This document shows, in pieces, positions 1 to 9,779 of a DNA stretch of 64,000 nt. Position 1 is the first letter of the stretch. Each line of letters opens with the position of its first letter. The DNA comes from CBDDKU01 sp965230375. GTDB taxonomy: Bacteria; Bacteroidota; Bacteroidia; Flavobacteriales_D; Cryomorphaceae. The translations under genes were made by a program, and so were the position numbers. The notes beneath the pieces were generated by a model. It made no database searches. It saw nothing but the letters and a program-made list of their open reading frames with translations, and was not told where the DNA came from. The stretch is taken from positions 186,001-250,000 of the forward strand of contig CBDDKU010000006.1 in assembly GCA_965230375.1 (NCBI GenBank), written 5' to 3'.

Positions 1-1
1 A

Positions 2-3000
2 ATAAAACCAAAAGCAAATACTTTGCTACTAGTGGCTGATGACCATTACTATCTCACAGTTGGTAGTGGAAATTCGAATTGGTCAGACGATTTTGATTAT
101 CGCAAAATAAACGGATGGATAAAGCTAAAAGCTCATCCACATTATCAAGGCGAATATATAGATGAATATAAGGCGAAGGTATCTGTTGAAATCAAGAAGT
201 ACAACCCAGGCTCGATCTTGTACAGCCAGGAAACTAAATCCTTAACAGTAGGCTATTCACCGGACGCTGATGGAAATATTTCACTTGATAATGAATTTCT
301 CAATGAGTTCCAGATAAACCTGAGTGGGACTCCATTAAGGTTTGAGGTTAAAGTTATTAGTACTGAGATCGATGGGGTAATTACTACAGATATACCTCCG
401 AATCTAGAGTTAATAGCGGGAGTGGATGTCGATAGATACCATAACTTTAACCCGTTAGAAATCCCATCTATTTCGTCTCATTCAATAACCCCACAACAAA
501 TTGATCAAGGGAAAGAGCTTGAAGTGTATTGGGATGAAGTTTTGGGGGCTGAGTCTTACGAATTAGAATGGGCCTTTGTAGATAATATTGACTTCAATGA
601 GAGTTGCAGTTCTTGTTCTGGGGCGAGTTTTGCTTACAAAAGCCCCGCAACAATCGAGTTGACTGAGACGCTATTCAAGAATAATGCGACTCGAGTTCAG
701 ATTTCAAATGCCTTAAACTATTATAAGATTCCGCTGATTTATCCGACTGGCTACTTGGTATATAGAGTTCGAGCAATAGGGCAAGTTATTGACGGCACAC
801 CATCTCCTTATAAAGGTCCAGGTGTCTGGTCTAGTTCAGGGACCGTAAAGAACTATGTTTCTGACTGGGGACCAAATTATGCCATAGTAAATGGAAACTT
901 CCAACAAAAAAAGGCTAAGCAGATTGAATTGGCATTTATAGAGCATGGAAGGAGAAAAGAAGTAGTGACATATTTTGATGGTACCGGCCGAGATCGACAA
1001 GTAGTCACTCGATCTGAGCACATTTCAGATACCATCTCAGTAGTAGGAGAATCAATCTACGATTACTTGGGACGAAAGGTGATAGACTTTTTGCCAGCTC
1101 CAGTCTATGATAATGACCGATACGCAAATACAATAGCCTATTCTGTAAATTTCAACCAGAATAATCTTGGAACTGCTTATAGGGCAATAGATTTTGATCT
1201 AGATAATACTTCAGACCCCTGTTCTCCAGCAGCAGTTGAATCAAGTAATTTGACCAATGGGGCATCAAAATATTATGGAAGTGAGTTCGCATTGGAGGCC
1301 GACCCCAATACATGGAATAGGTTTGTTCCTGACGCCGAAGGTTGGCCATTTTCGGTAAGAGAATATACTCGCGACAACACGGGGCGTTTAAAGACTCAAG
1401 GTGGTGTTGGTGAAGCTTTTCAGATTGGGCCGGGGCGACATTATACTAGGTCTTTTTATGGCAGTCCCGATCAAAACCAGCTTATTGCACTCTTTGGGTC
1501 TGAAATAGGGGACAAGAAGTTTTATAGAAAGCAAATGAATGTTGACCCCAATGGTCAAGCATCTTTCGTTTACACCGACTATCAGGGAAGAACTATAGCT
1601 ACTTCTCTTGCAGGTTCTTCTCCACCTCAGCTTAGTTCTCTGGCTACAGAGCCAAGTAATCCTGAAATTGTAACATCAGATCTTCTAGGAAACTTAAGTC
1701 AAGCCGATTTAGAAGCAGACCCAGAGTTGGATGAATCGGGCGATAGTAATTTGTTATCTGGCGATGGAATGTCCCTAGACTATACTGGGTCATATTTGAA
1801 CACAGTGGTACAGAATGATCTTCATTTGAACTATGAGATTGAGACTACCTACTACCAGGATGATTGCACCCCAGGATTAAAGTTTCCATATCACTACGTC
1901 TTAGATGCAAATGTATTTGATGGTTGTCAGATAAGTATGATCCCTGGAACAGGGGATCCATTTCCAGCGCTTATTGGACCTTCCGGTGAAGACGTTTCTT
2001 CAACTTTCAGTTTCGATGACGTCTTGGGTGAAAACCAACTTCCAGAAATAGGGGAATACGCCATCTCGAAATCCCTTGCGATCGATGAGGACGTGATGTA
2101 TGAGCATCTTGATAACTTTATCGAAGCAGCCCTTGAAGGACCTTGTTATCAGAATTCTTCTGAGATTAATACCATCCTTGAAAATGCTGGCGAGTCAGTC
2201 TTGGATATGTCTTGTTTCGAATCTTGCGAAGCATGCTCCACCTATGTGGCCAATTCTACTGGTTTGAGTCAAGAAGAAATTGACTACCTGTATGAAGATT
2301 GTAGCACGATCACGCCGTGTAATGATCCTCCACCTATATTATCTCTTTGTGACAACATGTATTCCATGATGCTCACAGATGTTTCTCCTGGAGGTCAGTA
2401 TGGTGCCACAGAGGGAAGTCTCTTTCTATCTGTTTTCTTCCCAAGAACAGATGATTACGACCCTTACCTTCCAGGGACATGGTACGATAGCAATATTCTT
2501 TACAAAAACGAGGACGGAGATATAGAGTGGATCGAAATTTTCCAATCAGGAATAGCCAGTGAAGACGACTTTATATTTGAAGTCCATAACCCGCCTTTTA
2601 CGGATGAAGCAAATGAAATCTTAGACAACCAGTGGTGGCAGGAAGTGGATGGGACATACTACACAAGACCTAATAACCTTCAAAATGTTGATGATTTTCT
2701 TTCCGTTTGGGACGACGCGTGGGCTGAAATGCTTGTGGAATATCATCCTGAGTTTTGCTTATATGAATATTGTGGATTTGTGGACGGGGATCAAGTAAGC
2801 CTCGAGTTTATTGAGCAGCTTAATGAAGAGGCCTATATGTTGGAAACAACTGGAAGTTTCCCGGTGGGATCTATTTTGGAGAATTTGACATCTGCTGAGT
2901 GGTTTTTACAAAATGATCCGATATGGGACTATCAGGGGCCTCAAAACGGTGAGTTGATACCATTTTTAACTGAAACTTACGATCCGTTTAATGATACTGG

Positions 3001-6000
3001 AATCGGTTCCGAAACGCTTAGTGAGGAGTTTTTACGACGTATAGATGAGTTCATCACCGATCAAGTAGATGGAACTCCAGTTTATTATTCTATGGACAAT
3101 GTGGCAGGAACTATTGGGGAATGCGGGACTGATTATGTTCTACCGAGCTGTGACATGTCAAACGGTGTTGTCAACCAAGATGTTGAGAGAGTTGCCTTGA
3201 AGAATTTTTATCTAGGCTTGCGAAGTTCGATTATTCTAAAAGGATCGCTGCTTTATGGACTTTATCATGGTTGTTATAATGAATGTATAGGAAACCCGAA
3301 TGAACTTTCTTACTACCCGGAGATTACGGCCGTGTTAGATGATGTTACAGGAAGTTCTGTTTGTGAAGAGGAATTTGCAGAAATGTTTATGGGAAAAGAA
3401 AGAAGATATGGAGTCCCGGCTCAATATTATGATATTCCTACTATCATGACAACTACCGGAAATTTCGTAGGAAATCTTCCACCCGTTGATGAAGGAAACA
3501 ATGTAGTTCAAAGTTACACCGGTTTATGTCCCATGGAATTTCAGATAACAAACTTTATCCGTGGTTTGATTGAGACGGAGAGTTTGTTTGGCCAATCTTC
3601 TGATATTCTTTTAGAAGGGCAAAATGCCTATTCTGGTTTTACTCCTGCTATTCACGATGCTGTGAATCCATCTGCATTATCCGGAGATTATGTCCTATCC
3701 CCTAGCTTCTCTTCGAGCGTTCTAAATTATAGTTTTGAGATTGTTCAAACCAGCAATATTACTTGCGCACTATCTTTTGAGATCATTGGAGACAATGTGT
3801 CTGGTTTGGACTGGAATGATTACGACCCACTTGCAACAGAACAGTCAAGTACTAGCTGGCGGATTGAACACCTTGAGACGTATCAATACGATACAGAAGA
3901 TTCAGGTTTTCATAAATTTTTCCTTACTGTTTCTGTAATTGGAGATACAGGTGGTTTGGATGAAATTGTTTTACACGTAACTACTTGCATTGATTTGCGG
4001 GATGATTGTGACGATAATCCCACATTTTGTGAAGAAGATGGACTTGCCCTAGAAATTCGAGAGCTACTGAATGCACTTATAATAAACAATGAGCTTCCAA
4101 CTACCGTATCTTCTATTGGCATCTCTTTGGCAGATTACATGTATATGTTGGAAAATGGCCCCATAGCATCTTACCTGGGTATGGAGGCGAATGATCTAGA
4201 GTTTAAGTATATGGCGGGACCAACTTCTACTGCCTCTACGTCTACTAATCAATTTATGATCGGAGATTTAACAGGTCCCGACCAACACTACTTCGCCCTT
4301 TACATGCCTTCGAGTACATCAGGAATTGGATTTGAATGCTCTGATTGGACTCAAATTATCGTGAGCGCTCCGAGCATCTTCGAGACTATTGCATTCAATT
4401 CTATATTGAATACGAATAGTACTGAAGTAAACCATATAAAAGTTGATCGGGTTACGATAGAAGGAGGAAGTCCTCCAACAATTAACTTTTCACAACCTAC
4501 TTTATTTAATTGTTCTGAAGACCCTGATTGTATTCCAGAGGAAGGTGATTTTGACCCAGATGATATTATCGAGATGCTCACCTATTACCTGAATCCTGGT
4601 AGTGTTATTATTCAGAATGGTGGTACACTATCCACTTGGAGTGAAACATTGGAAGGCACAACATACTCAAATGGGCTAGACATGTCTTGGTGGACACAGA
4701 TTGTCAATGAGCTTTGGTGGTTTGATCCAAAGGAAGGTGATGATCTAGGTTGGGAAATAACTGAAGCAGAAGTTAATATAAGCACATCAGACACAGATGG
4801 TGATGGAGATGATGAGATAGTCATATCAATAGTGGGACCTGGTGGAACAACCGAAGAAGGAGAGTTGGGATGTGAATTCGTGATAGATGTTCTCGAAGAT
4901 TATTCAATTTTGCCAAGCAATCCAACTCAAGCTGAAGAATATGCCGGATTTGATGCAACTATTCTTGCCAACAACGATTACGAGATTTATCCTGATCCAA
5001 ATGATGCCAACAGCTTCATATTCACATCGTCATTTAGTGGTATGCCTCAGCCTTATCAGTATGGCGCCTATACCTACAGGATTACATCTACATGTGTTGA
5101 GTTTACATACTTTGGCTGTGATGAATGTATTGAACAACCCGATTTCTCTTCTACTACGCCTCTATCATGTAATGATGCTTACACAGATTACGTAAGCACG
5201 ATGACGGCTAATGTATCAGATTATTCAGAGAATTTGAACACAGACATTTACGATGTAGATAATGGAATTTTCTCAAGTCAGGCGGAATTTTGCGCTTACA
5301 ATCTAGGAGCACAGATCGCGGCTTATGAATCGTATCTCGAACAAGTTGTCTCAATAATTCAAACGGTGCATACGGGAGAACTGATTTTAGCTCAGTGTGA
5401 CTCAGATGATCCTGATTTCTTTTTGAGTTTGTTCTATGTTCCAATCGAGGAGTTTGTTTCGGGATATTACTACGAAAGTATTCCCGAACCTGGTTCTCTA
5501 AATGACTCGGATTTCGATTATTACGATTACTTAGAAGCAATCATTGGACTAACCAACAACCCTGCAAACCTCGAGATCTTTTATGATTTGCATTTGACTC
5601 TTGGGGATTTTCATTCTGGTGATTATAGTTTCTACTGTATTGAAGATGCTATTGCAGGAATTGATGCTCAAGTTTATGAATCGCTTCAGGATGTATGCTC
5701 AGGAAGTGATGAGTTGCCAAACCCAGTCGTTTATTGTACGAATTATCAAACACCGACTTCAAGTTTATATGAACTTATTACAGAGAGTGGAGTCTTTGGT
5801 GATGATCAGGAGACTCTGGAAGATTTTTGTGCTGAAGTTGAAGCCGAGTTTAATGAGCAGAATTCCGCAATCAATAATGAAACCCAAATTCAGATATTGA
5901 CTCAATACTTCCTTGCTAACTACATCGAAGGAGCTATGAGTTCGGTTAAGGAAAAATTGGTTTGCGAAGGTGGAACTTCAGAACACCACTATACGCTTTA

Positions 6001-8356
6001 CTACTATGATAAGGTTGGAAACTTAATCAAAACTGTTCCACCAGAAGGAGTGAACAGCTATAGCGGAGTAGTACCCACGGAACAAACGGAAATTGAATAT
6101 CCTCTTTCGACACATTATCAATACGATGCGCTAAATCAACTTGTCTATCAAAAAACACCAGATGGTGGAGAAACAGATTTTTATTACGATAGACTAGGAA
6201 GGGTTGTCGCTTCTCAAAATGCTGAACAAGCAGATCATGGTCACTATAGTTATACATCATATGACGCGCTTGGAAGAATAAAAGAATCAGGACAACTTAA
6301 AGCCATTAGCCACCCTGGTTATACAGCTCGAAATTCGCCCGATTTCCCTTCTGACTGGGCCAATATGGAAGCAGATTCAAGGGAGCAGGTAGTAAGAACC
6401 ACATATGATGAAACGCTTACTGCTCAAATTGGTGATTACTTTGGAGACAATGGACAGGAGTATCTTCGCAATAGAGTGTCGACTGTTCAGTACATCCCAC
6501 ATCTAGACGCGGCAGGAGACCCTACCGGAATAGAGCATGCAACACATTATAGTTATGATGTACACGGGAATGTAAAAACCTTGATTCAAGAAATTCCCGA
6601 GCTTGAAGTACTAAATTCGGACGTTGATGTGTGGGATCAAAGCACAAAACGAATTGATTATTCGTATGATCTTATAAGCGGAAGTGTAACAGAAGTCGCA
6701 TATCAATCTTCGTTTGCCGATCAGTTTTATCACCGCTATTTTTATGATTCTCAAAATAGATTGACAAGAGCTGCAACATCTACTGATGGGATATTGTGGG
6801 AAGAAGATGCAAGGTACTACTATTACGCACATGGACCGCTAGCTAGAACGGAGTTGGGACACAACCAAGCTCAGGGGCTTGATTATGCATACACACTACA
6901 AGGGTGGTTGAAAGGCGTTAATTCAGATAAACTAGAGCCAACTAATGATATAGGTCAAGATGGCTTCGTCGATGGAGAGCGCAATTTTATCACTACAACA
7001 GATGCATATGGTTACCACCTCACATACTTCGACTCTTATTCAGCAAGTGGAACAACGTTTAGTCGCGATTTAGTACCTCGAGGAGACGATGGTTCTTTAG
7101 GTAACTCTGACTATTTAGAAGCACCATTTGCAGGATTTACAGAGGCAGGAGTATTACCGCTAAATAGCAAGAATCTCTTCAATGGAAATATAGCTCGAAT
7201 GAGTTCGACAATCTATACTGGAGATGGACAACCCGGCTCTATAGCTAAACTGCCGAGTCTAATGGCCTATGACTATGATCAGCTTAATCGACTTGTAAAC
7301 GCCAGAGCAGCCGACCCATCTGGGTTCGACGAAAACTTGAACAAATGGAGCGCTCAAAGATATGCGAGCAACACATTTGGTACCGTTTATACTTATGATG
7401 GGAACGGAAATATTCAAACATTACTTCGAAATGGTAACGCTCCTACTCCTTTAATGGACAATCTTTACTATGATTATTATCCCGGAACAAACCAGTTGAA
7501 AAACGTAAATGAATCAGTCAATAATTCTGCGTATGATATCGATATTGATGTGGCTCCAATTGTAAAGGGTGCTCACTATCATTACGATGCGATAGGAAAC
7601 TTAATCGAAGACTATCATGAGAACATATTGATAGATTGGTTTGTGAACGGAAAGGTTAAGAATGTAAACCGCGTGACCGGGGTAGCAAACTTACCTGATC
7701 TATCATTCACCTATGGCCCAATGGGTAATCGTGTCTCCAAGTTGATCAAAACCCGTTCTGGAACGAGTCTGGATGATGAAGATGAATGGACAAAGACATA
7801 TTATGTGCGCGATGCACAGGGCAATGTGATGGCAACTTACGATCGTATTTGGAATGGTCAAAGTACTCCAGGTCAATACACACAGTCAGATCAAATCAGG
7901 CTTAAAGGACAACACATGTATGGAAGCTCGCGACTTGGTGTTCGAAATTCAGATTTACTATTATCGAGTCGGGAGTTTTATGTCTCCGGACAGGTGCCAA
8001 ATTCGCCTTACTTGCACTACAGCTACTCACAAGATATTGATGTAACTGTACCCAATAGTGCAATTTCTACTTACCTAACAGGAGTTAAATTTTTTGAGCT
8101 TCCTAACCATCTTGGCAACGTGCTAAGTGTGGTTACAGACAATGTATGGGCTAGAGAAGATCCGAATGTTCAGGATCAAATACTTTGTTTTGATCCGCAC
8201 ATAAAAAGTGCCACCGATTACTACCCCTTTGGGATGATGATGCCGGGAAGGAATTTCTCTAGTGATGACTATAGTTATGGATTTAACGGACAGGAACGTG
8301 ATGATGAGATCAAAGGGGCTGGAAATAGTGTAAACTTTAGGTTTAGAAATGCATGA
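2..8356 (+). CDS. RHS repeat protein, 5' end outside the window, 3' end cut by a frameshift
   Basis: Large RHS/YD-repeat protein of the Bacteroidota type, probably exported to or through the envelope. The frame is open to the left edge (no stop from base 2), so the TTG at 23 is not a convincing start and the gene begins upstream. Numbering from base 23: the N-terminal part carries the YFDGTGRDRQ motif near residue 317 (the start of the RHS region as in DUF6443-type proteins). Residues about 600-1990 form an acidic, Cys-containing insert of unknown role. Classical YD repeats (YYYDKVGNLIK, YQYDALNQLVY, HYHYDAIGNLIED) fill about 1990-2600. The end has the core-closing motif YYPFGMMMPGRNF and YGFNGQERDDEIKG. 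The frame stops at 8354-8356 in the middle of the conserved RHS core, and the core continues in the next frame. Family call firm; function of the insert unknown. Confidence 0.9.
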   Translation: MKPKANTLLLVADDHYYLTVGSGNSNWSDDFDYRKINGWIKLKAHPHYQGEYIDEYKAKVSVEIKKYNPGSILYSQETKSLTVGYSPDADGNISLDNEFLNEFQINLSGTPLRFEVKVISTEIDGVITTDIPPNLELIAGVDVDRYHNFNPLEIPSISSHSITPQQIDQGKELEVYWDEVLGAESYELEWAFVDNIDFNESCSSCSGASFAYKSPATIELTETLFKNNATRVQISNALNYYKIPLIYPTGYLVYRVRAIGQVIDGTPSPYKGPGVWSSSGTVKNYVSDWGPNYAIVNGNFQQKKAKQIELAFIEHGRRKEVVTYFDGTGRDRQVVTRSEHISDTISVVGESIYDYLGRKVIDFLPAPVYDNDRYANTIAYSVNFNQNNLGTAYRAIDFDLDNTSDPCSPAAVESSNLTNGASKYYGSEFALEADPNTWNRFVPDAEGWPFSVREYTRDNTGRLKTQGGVGEAFQIGPGRHYTRSFYGSPDQNQLIALFGSEIGDKKFYRKQMNVDPNGQASFVYTDYQGRTIATSLAGSSPPQLSSLATEPSNPEIVTSDLLGNLSQADLEADPELDESGDSNLLSGDGMSLDYTGSYLNTVVQNDLHLNYEIETTYYQDDCTPGLKFPYHYVLDANVFDGCQISMIPGTGDPFPALIGPSGEDVSSTFSFDDVLGENQLPEIGEYAISKSLAIDEDVMYEHLDNFIEAALEGPCYQNSSEINTILENAGESVLDMSCFESCEACSTYVANSTGLSQEEIDYLYEDCSTITPCNDPPPILSLCDNMYSMMLTDVSPGGQYGATEGSLFLSVFFPRTDDYDPYLPGTWYDSNILYKNEDGDIEWIEIFQSGIASEDDFIFEVHNPPFTDEANEILDNQWWQEVDGTYYTRPNNLQNVDDFLSVWDDAWAEMLVEYHPEFCLYEYCGFVDGDQVSLEFIEQLNEEAYMLETTGSFPVGSILENLTSAEWFLQNDPIWDYQGPQNGELIPFLTETYDPFNDTGIGSETLSEEFLRRIDEFITDQVDGTPVYYSMDNVAGTIGECGTDYVLPSCDMSNGVVNQDVERVALKNFYLGLRSSIILKGSLLYGLYHGCYNECIGNPNELSYYPEITAVLDDVTGSSVCEEEFAEMFMGKERRYGVPAQYYDIPTIMTTTGNFVGNLPPVDEGNNVVQSYTGLCPMEFQITNFIRGLIETESLFGQSSDILLEGQNAYSGFTPAIHDAVNPSALSGDYVLSPSFSSSVLNYSFEIVQTSNITCALSFEIIGDNVSGLDWNDYDPLATEQSSTSWRIEHLETYQYDTEDSGFHKFFLTVSVIGDTGGLDEIVLHVTTCIDLRDDCDDNPTFCEEDGLALEIRELLNALIINNELPTTVSSIGISLADYMYMLENGPIASYLGMEANDLEFKYMAGPTSTASTSTNQFMIGDLTGPDQHYFALYMPSSTSGIGFECSDWTQIIVSAPSIFETIAFNSILNTNSTEVNHIKVDRVTIEGGSPPTINFSQPTLFNCSEDPDCIPEEGDFDPDDIIEMLTYYLNPGSVIIQNGGTLSTWSETLEGTTYSNGLDMSWWTQIVNELWWFDPKEGDDLGWEITEAEVNISTSDTDGDGDDEIVISIVGPGGTTEEGELGCEFVIDVLEDYSILPSNPTQAEEYAGFDATILANNDYEIYPDPNDANSFIFTSSFSGMPQPYQYGAYTYRITSTCVEFTYFGCDECIEQPDFSSTTPLSCNDAYTDYVSTMTANVSDYSENLNTDIYDVDNGIFSSQAEFCAYNLGAQIAAYESYLEQVVSIIQTVHTGELILAQCDSDDPDFFLSLFYVPIEEFVSGYYYESIPEPGSLNDSDFDYYDYLEAIIGLTNNPANLEIFYDLHLTLGDFHSGDYSFYCIEDAIAGIDAQVYESLQDVCSGSDELPNPVVYCTNYQTPTSSLYELITESGVFGDDQETLEDFCAEVEAEFNEQNSAINNETQIQILTQYFLANYIEGAMSSVKEKLVCEGGTSEHHYTLYYYDKVGNLIKTVPPEGVNSYSGVVPTEQTEIEYPLSTHYQYDALNQLVYQKTPDGGETDFYYDRLGRVVASQNAEQADHGHYSYTSYDALGRIKESGQLKAISHPGYTARNSPDFPSDWANMEADSREQVVRTTYDETLTAQIGDYFGDNGQEYLRNRVSTVQYIPHLDAAGDPTGIEHATHYSYDVHGNVKTLIQEIPELEVLNSDVDVWDQSTKRIDYSYDLISGSVTEVAYQSSFADQFYHRYFYDSQNRLTRAATSTDGILWEEDARYYYYAHGPLARTELGHNQAQGLDYAYTLQGWLKGVNSDKLEPTNDIGQDGFVDGERNFITTTDAYGYHLTYFDSYSASGTTFSRDLVPRGDDGSLGNSDYLEAPFAGFTEAGVLPLNSKNLFNGNIARMSSTIYTGDGQPGSIAKLPSLMAYDYDQLNRLVNARAADPSGFDENLNKWSAQRYASNTFGTVYTYDGNGNIQTLLRNGNAPTPLMDNLYYDYYPGTNQLKNVNESVNNSAYDIDIDVAPIVKGAHYHYDAIGNLIEDYHENILIDWFVNGKVKNVNRVTGVANLPDLSFTYGPMGNRVSKLIKTRSGTSLDDEDEWTKTYYVRDAQGNVMATYDRIWNGQSTPGQYTQSDQIRLKGQHMYGSSRLGVRNSDLLLSSREFYVSGQVPNSPYLHYSYSQDIDVTVPNSAISTYLTGVKFFELPNHLGNVLSVVTDNVWAREDPNVQDQILCFDPHIKSATDYYPFGMMMPGRNFSSDDYSYGFNGQERDDEIKGAGNSVNFRFRNA

Positions 8357-9200
8357 CCCAAGAATCGCTAGGTTCTTTGCGGTGGATCCACTGGCACCTA
8401 GTTATCCTGAACTAACTCCATATCAGTTTGCTAGTAATACCCCGATTTGGGCGGAGGAGCTGGAAGGTTTAGAGGCAAACTATACCAACGATGGAAATAG
8501 GCAAGCTGAAGGAGTTGGCCCAACGGCTGAAGTTTCGGGGCCTTTATCAGATAGCTATGCAAGTGACTTGGGTTACACTTCATATGGAATACTTGAGCCC
8601 AACTACACTTTTAGTGACACGGAAATGAAGGATATCGAAACATGGTACAATTCAAATTCGAAAATTGATGCAGATTATTCAAGATGCTTAGAAACAGCAA
8701 ATTTATTCATCCAAAACTTCCTTTCATCTGATTTGAATCCATCTGGTAGTGGTAGTGCAATTAAAACTGGACTATACCTAGTGGACAAAGGGTATGCGAG
8801 TCTTCCAAGAACAATATGGGCTGTTGATGCAGATGGAAAAACTTCTCATGGAATAAGCCTAGGAGGAACACCGGTCGGATTGAAAGAAAACGTAGGCAAG
8901 GTCATAAGTAGTATTGCTGGCAGTAGCTCTGGAACATCGGCTTTTTTGGCAAGTATGGGTGGAGGTTATCATACTTCGATAATCTTTTACAACCCACAAA
9001 AAGGAATTAGCTTAGGAGATCAGGGAGCTTTAGTAACCAATGGATTTGAGAGTATTTCAAATGCGAAATTACAGGAAGTAACGTTTCAGGAAGTTCTGGA
9101 CAGTCGAAATTGGCAGTTGTATCTAAAAAAAGACGGATCATATGCAACTTCGTTGTTCAGACTTAATAAGGGCACGCACGAAGTCATTAAACAACGATAA
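8349..9200 (+). CDS. RHS core end plus C-terminal toxin-like tip
   Basis: The first 34 residues (MHDPRIARFFAVDPLAPSYP and following, ending at NTPIW) are the conserved end of the RHS core that normally directly follows the NFRFR of the upstream frame, so this is the 3' part of the same gene, shifted by one base. After the core comes a variable tip of about 230 residues, as expected for polymorphic RHS toxins. In the tip Cys113 (SRCLETANLF), His208 (GGGYHTSIIFY) and Asp224 (LGDQG) occur in the order and secondary-structure setting of papain-like/NlpC-CHAP hydrolases: Cys in a helix, His and Asp in strands. This is inference from residue order only. The ATG at 8349 overlaps the upstream stop (ATGCATGA), so separate translation by reinitiation is possible. 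No signal peptide is seen. Confidence 0.75.
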   Translation: MHDPRIARFFAVDPLAPSYPELTPYQFASNTPIWAEELEGLEANYTNDGNRQAEGVGPTAEVSGPLSDSYASDLGYTSYGILEPNYTFSDTEMKDIETWYNSNSKIDADYSRCLETANLFIQNFLSSDLNPSGSGSAIKTGLYLVDKGYASLPRTIWAVDADGKTSHGISLGGTPVGLKENVGKVISSIAGSSSGTSAFLASMGGGYHTSIIFYNPQKGISLGDQGALVTNGFESISNAKLQEVTFQEVLDSRNWQLYLKKDGSYATSLFRLNKGTHEVIKQR

Positions 9201-9203
9201 GCG

Positions 9204-9779
9204 ATGAGACTCGTTTTATTCATTAGTATTTTAGTTATTGTATCATGTGATGGTACAATAATCAAAGAGGAGAAGAAAGGTATTCAAGAAGAAAATCGTA
9301 CTTTTTTCAAGGAAAGAGTAAAAATCGAAAATGATTCTACTGAGAATTTCTTTGAAGTGAAAGGGTTGAAATTTTATTTGGATACCTTGTACAGTAGGTC
9401 AAAGAAAGATGGTTTGTTGTATTCTAAGATTGCATCTGATACAATTTATTCTGGGTACCTCTCATGTATAAACGACAGATTTTTGGCTTCGCGATACGTG
9501 AGCCAAGACTCCGTGAATGATGAAATTGTTGTAATAGAGAGATATACTTTTTGCGACACAATATCTGGTAATAAAATAAGGACTTTGCTCGAATCCAAGT
9601 CAACTACACCACGGTATACTGAACTGCCGATTGCCAGTTATATTTTTGAAAATAATTCAGTTTATTTTTTGTTCGGAAATGTTCGATTAAAAAGCAGAAT
9701 AAATGAAATCAGAACGTCCTATCGGTTTATGATAAATAAAACAGGCTACCTAGACCCTCAGACATCATCTCAGGAATGA
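9204..9779 (+). CDS. lipoprotein, candidate immunity protein for the RHS tip
   Basis: 191-residue protein with a short hydrophobic leader and lipobox (VIVSC, Cys15), so predicted to be anchored in a membrane with a periplasmic or surface-exposed domain. I do not recognise the family. It starts 3 bases after the stop of the RHS tip and runs in the same direction, which is the usual place for the immunity gene of a polymorphic toxin. A periplasmic lipoprotein immunity would fit a tip acting on the cell wall or envelope. The immunity role is inferred from position only. No gene follows for several hundred bases, so the unit ends here. Confidence 0.6.
   Translation: MRLVLFISILVIVSCDGTIIKEEKKGIQEENRTFFKERVKIENDSTENFFEVKGLKFYLDTLYSRSKKDGLLYSKIASDTIYSGYLSCINDRFLASRYVSQDSVNDEIVVIERYTFCDTISGNKIRTLLESKSTTPRYTELPIASYIFENNSVYFLFGNVRLKSRINEIRTSYRFMINKTGYLDPQTSSQE

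Noticed and set aside
23..25. TTG at 23 as the start of the RHS gene
   Set aside because: The frame is open to the left edge of the window and the protein lacks a signal peptide or natural start there; the gene simply continues upstream.
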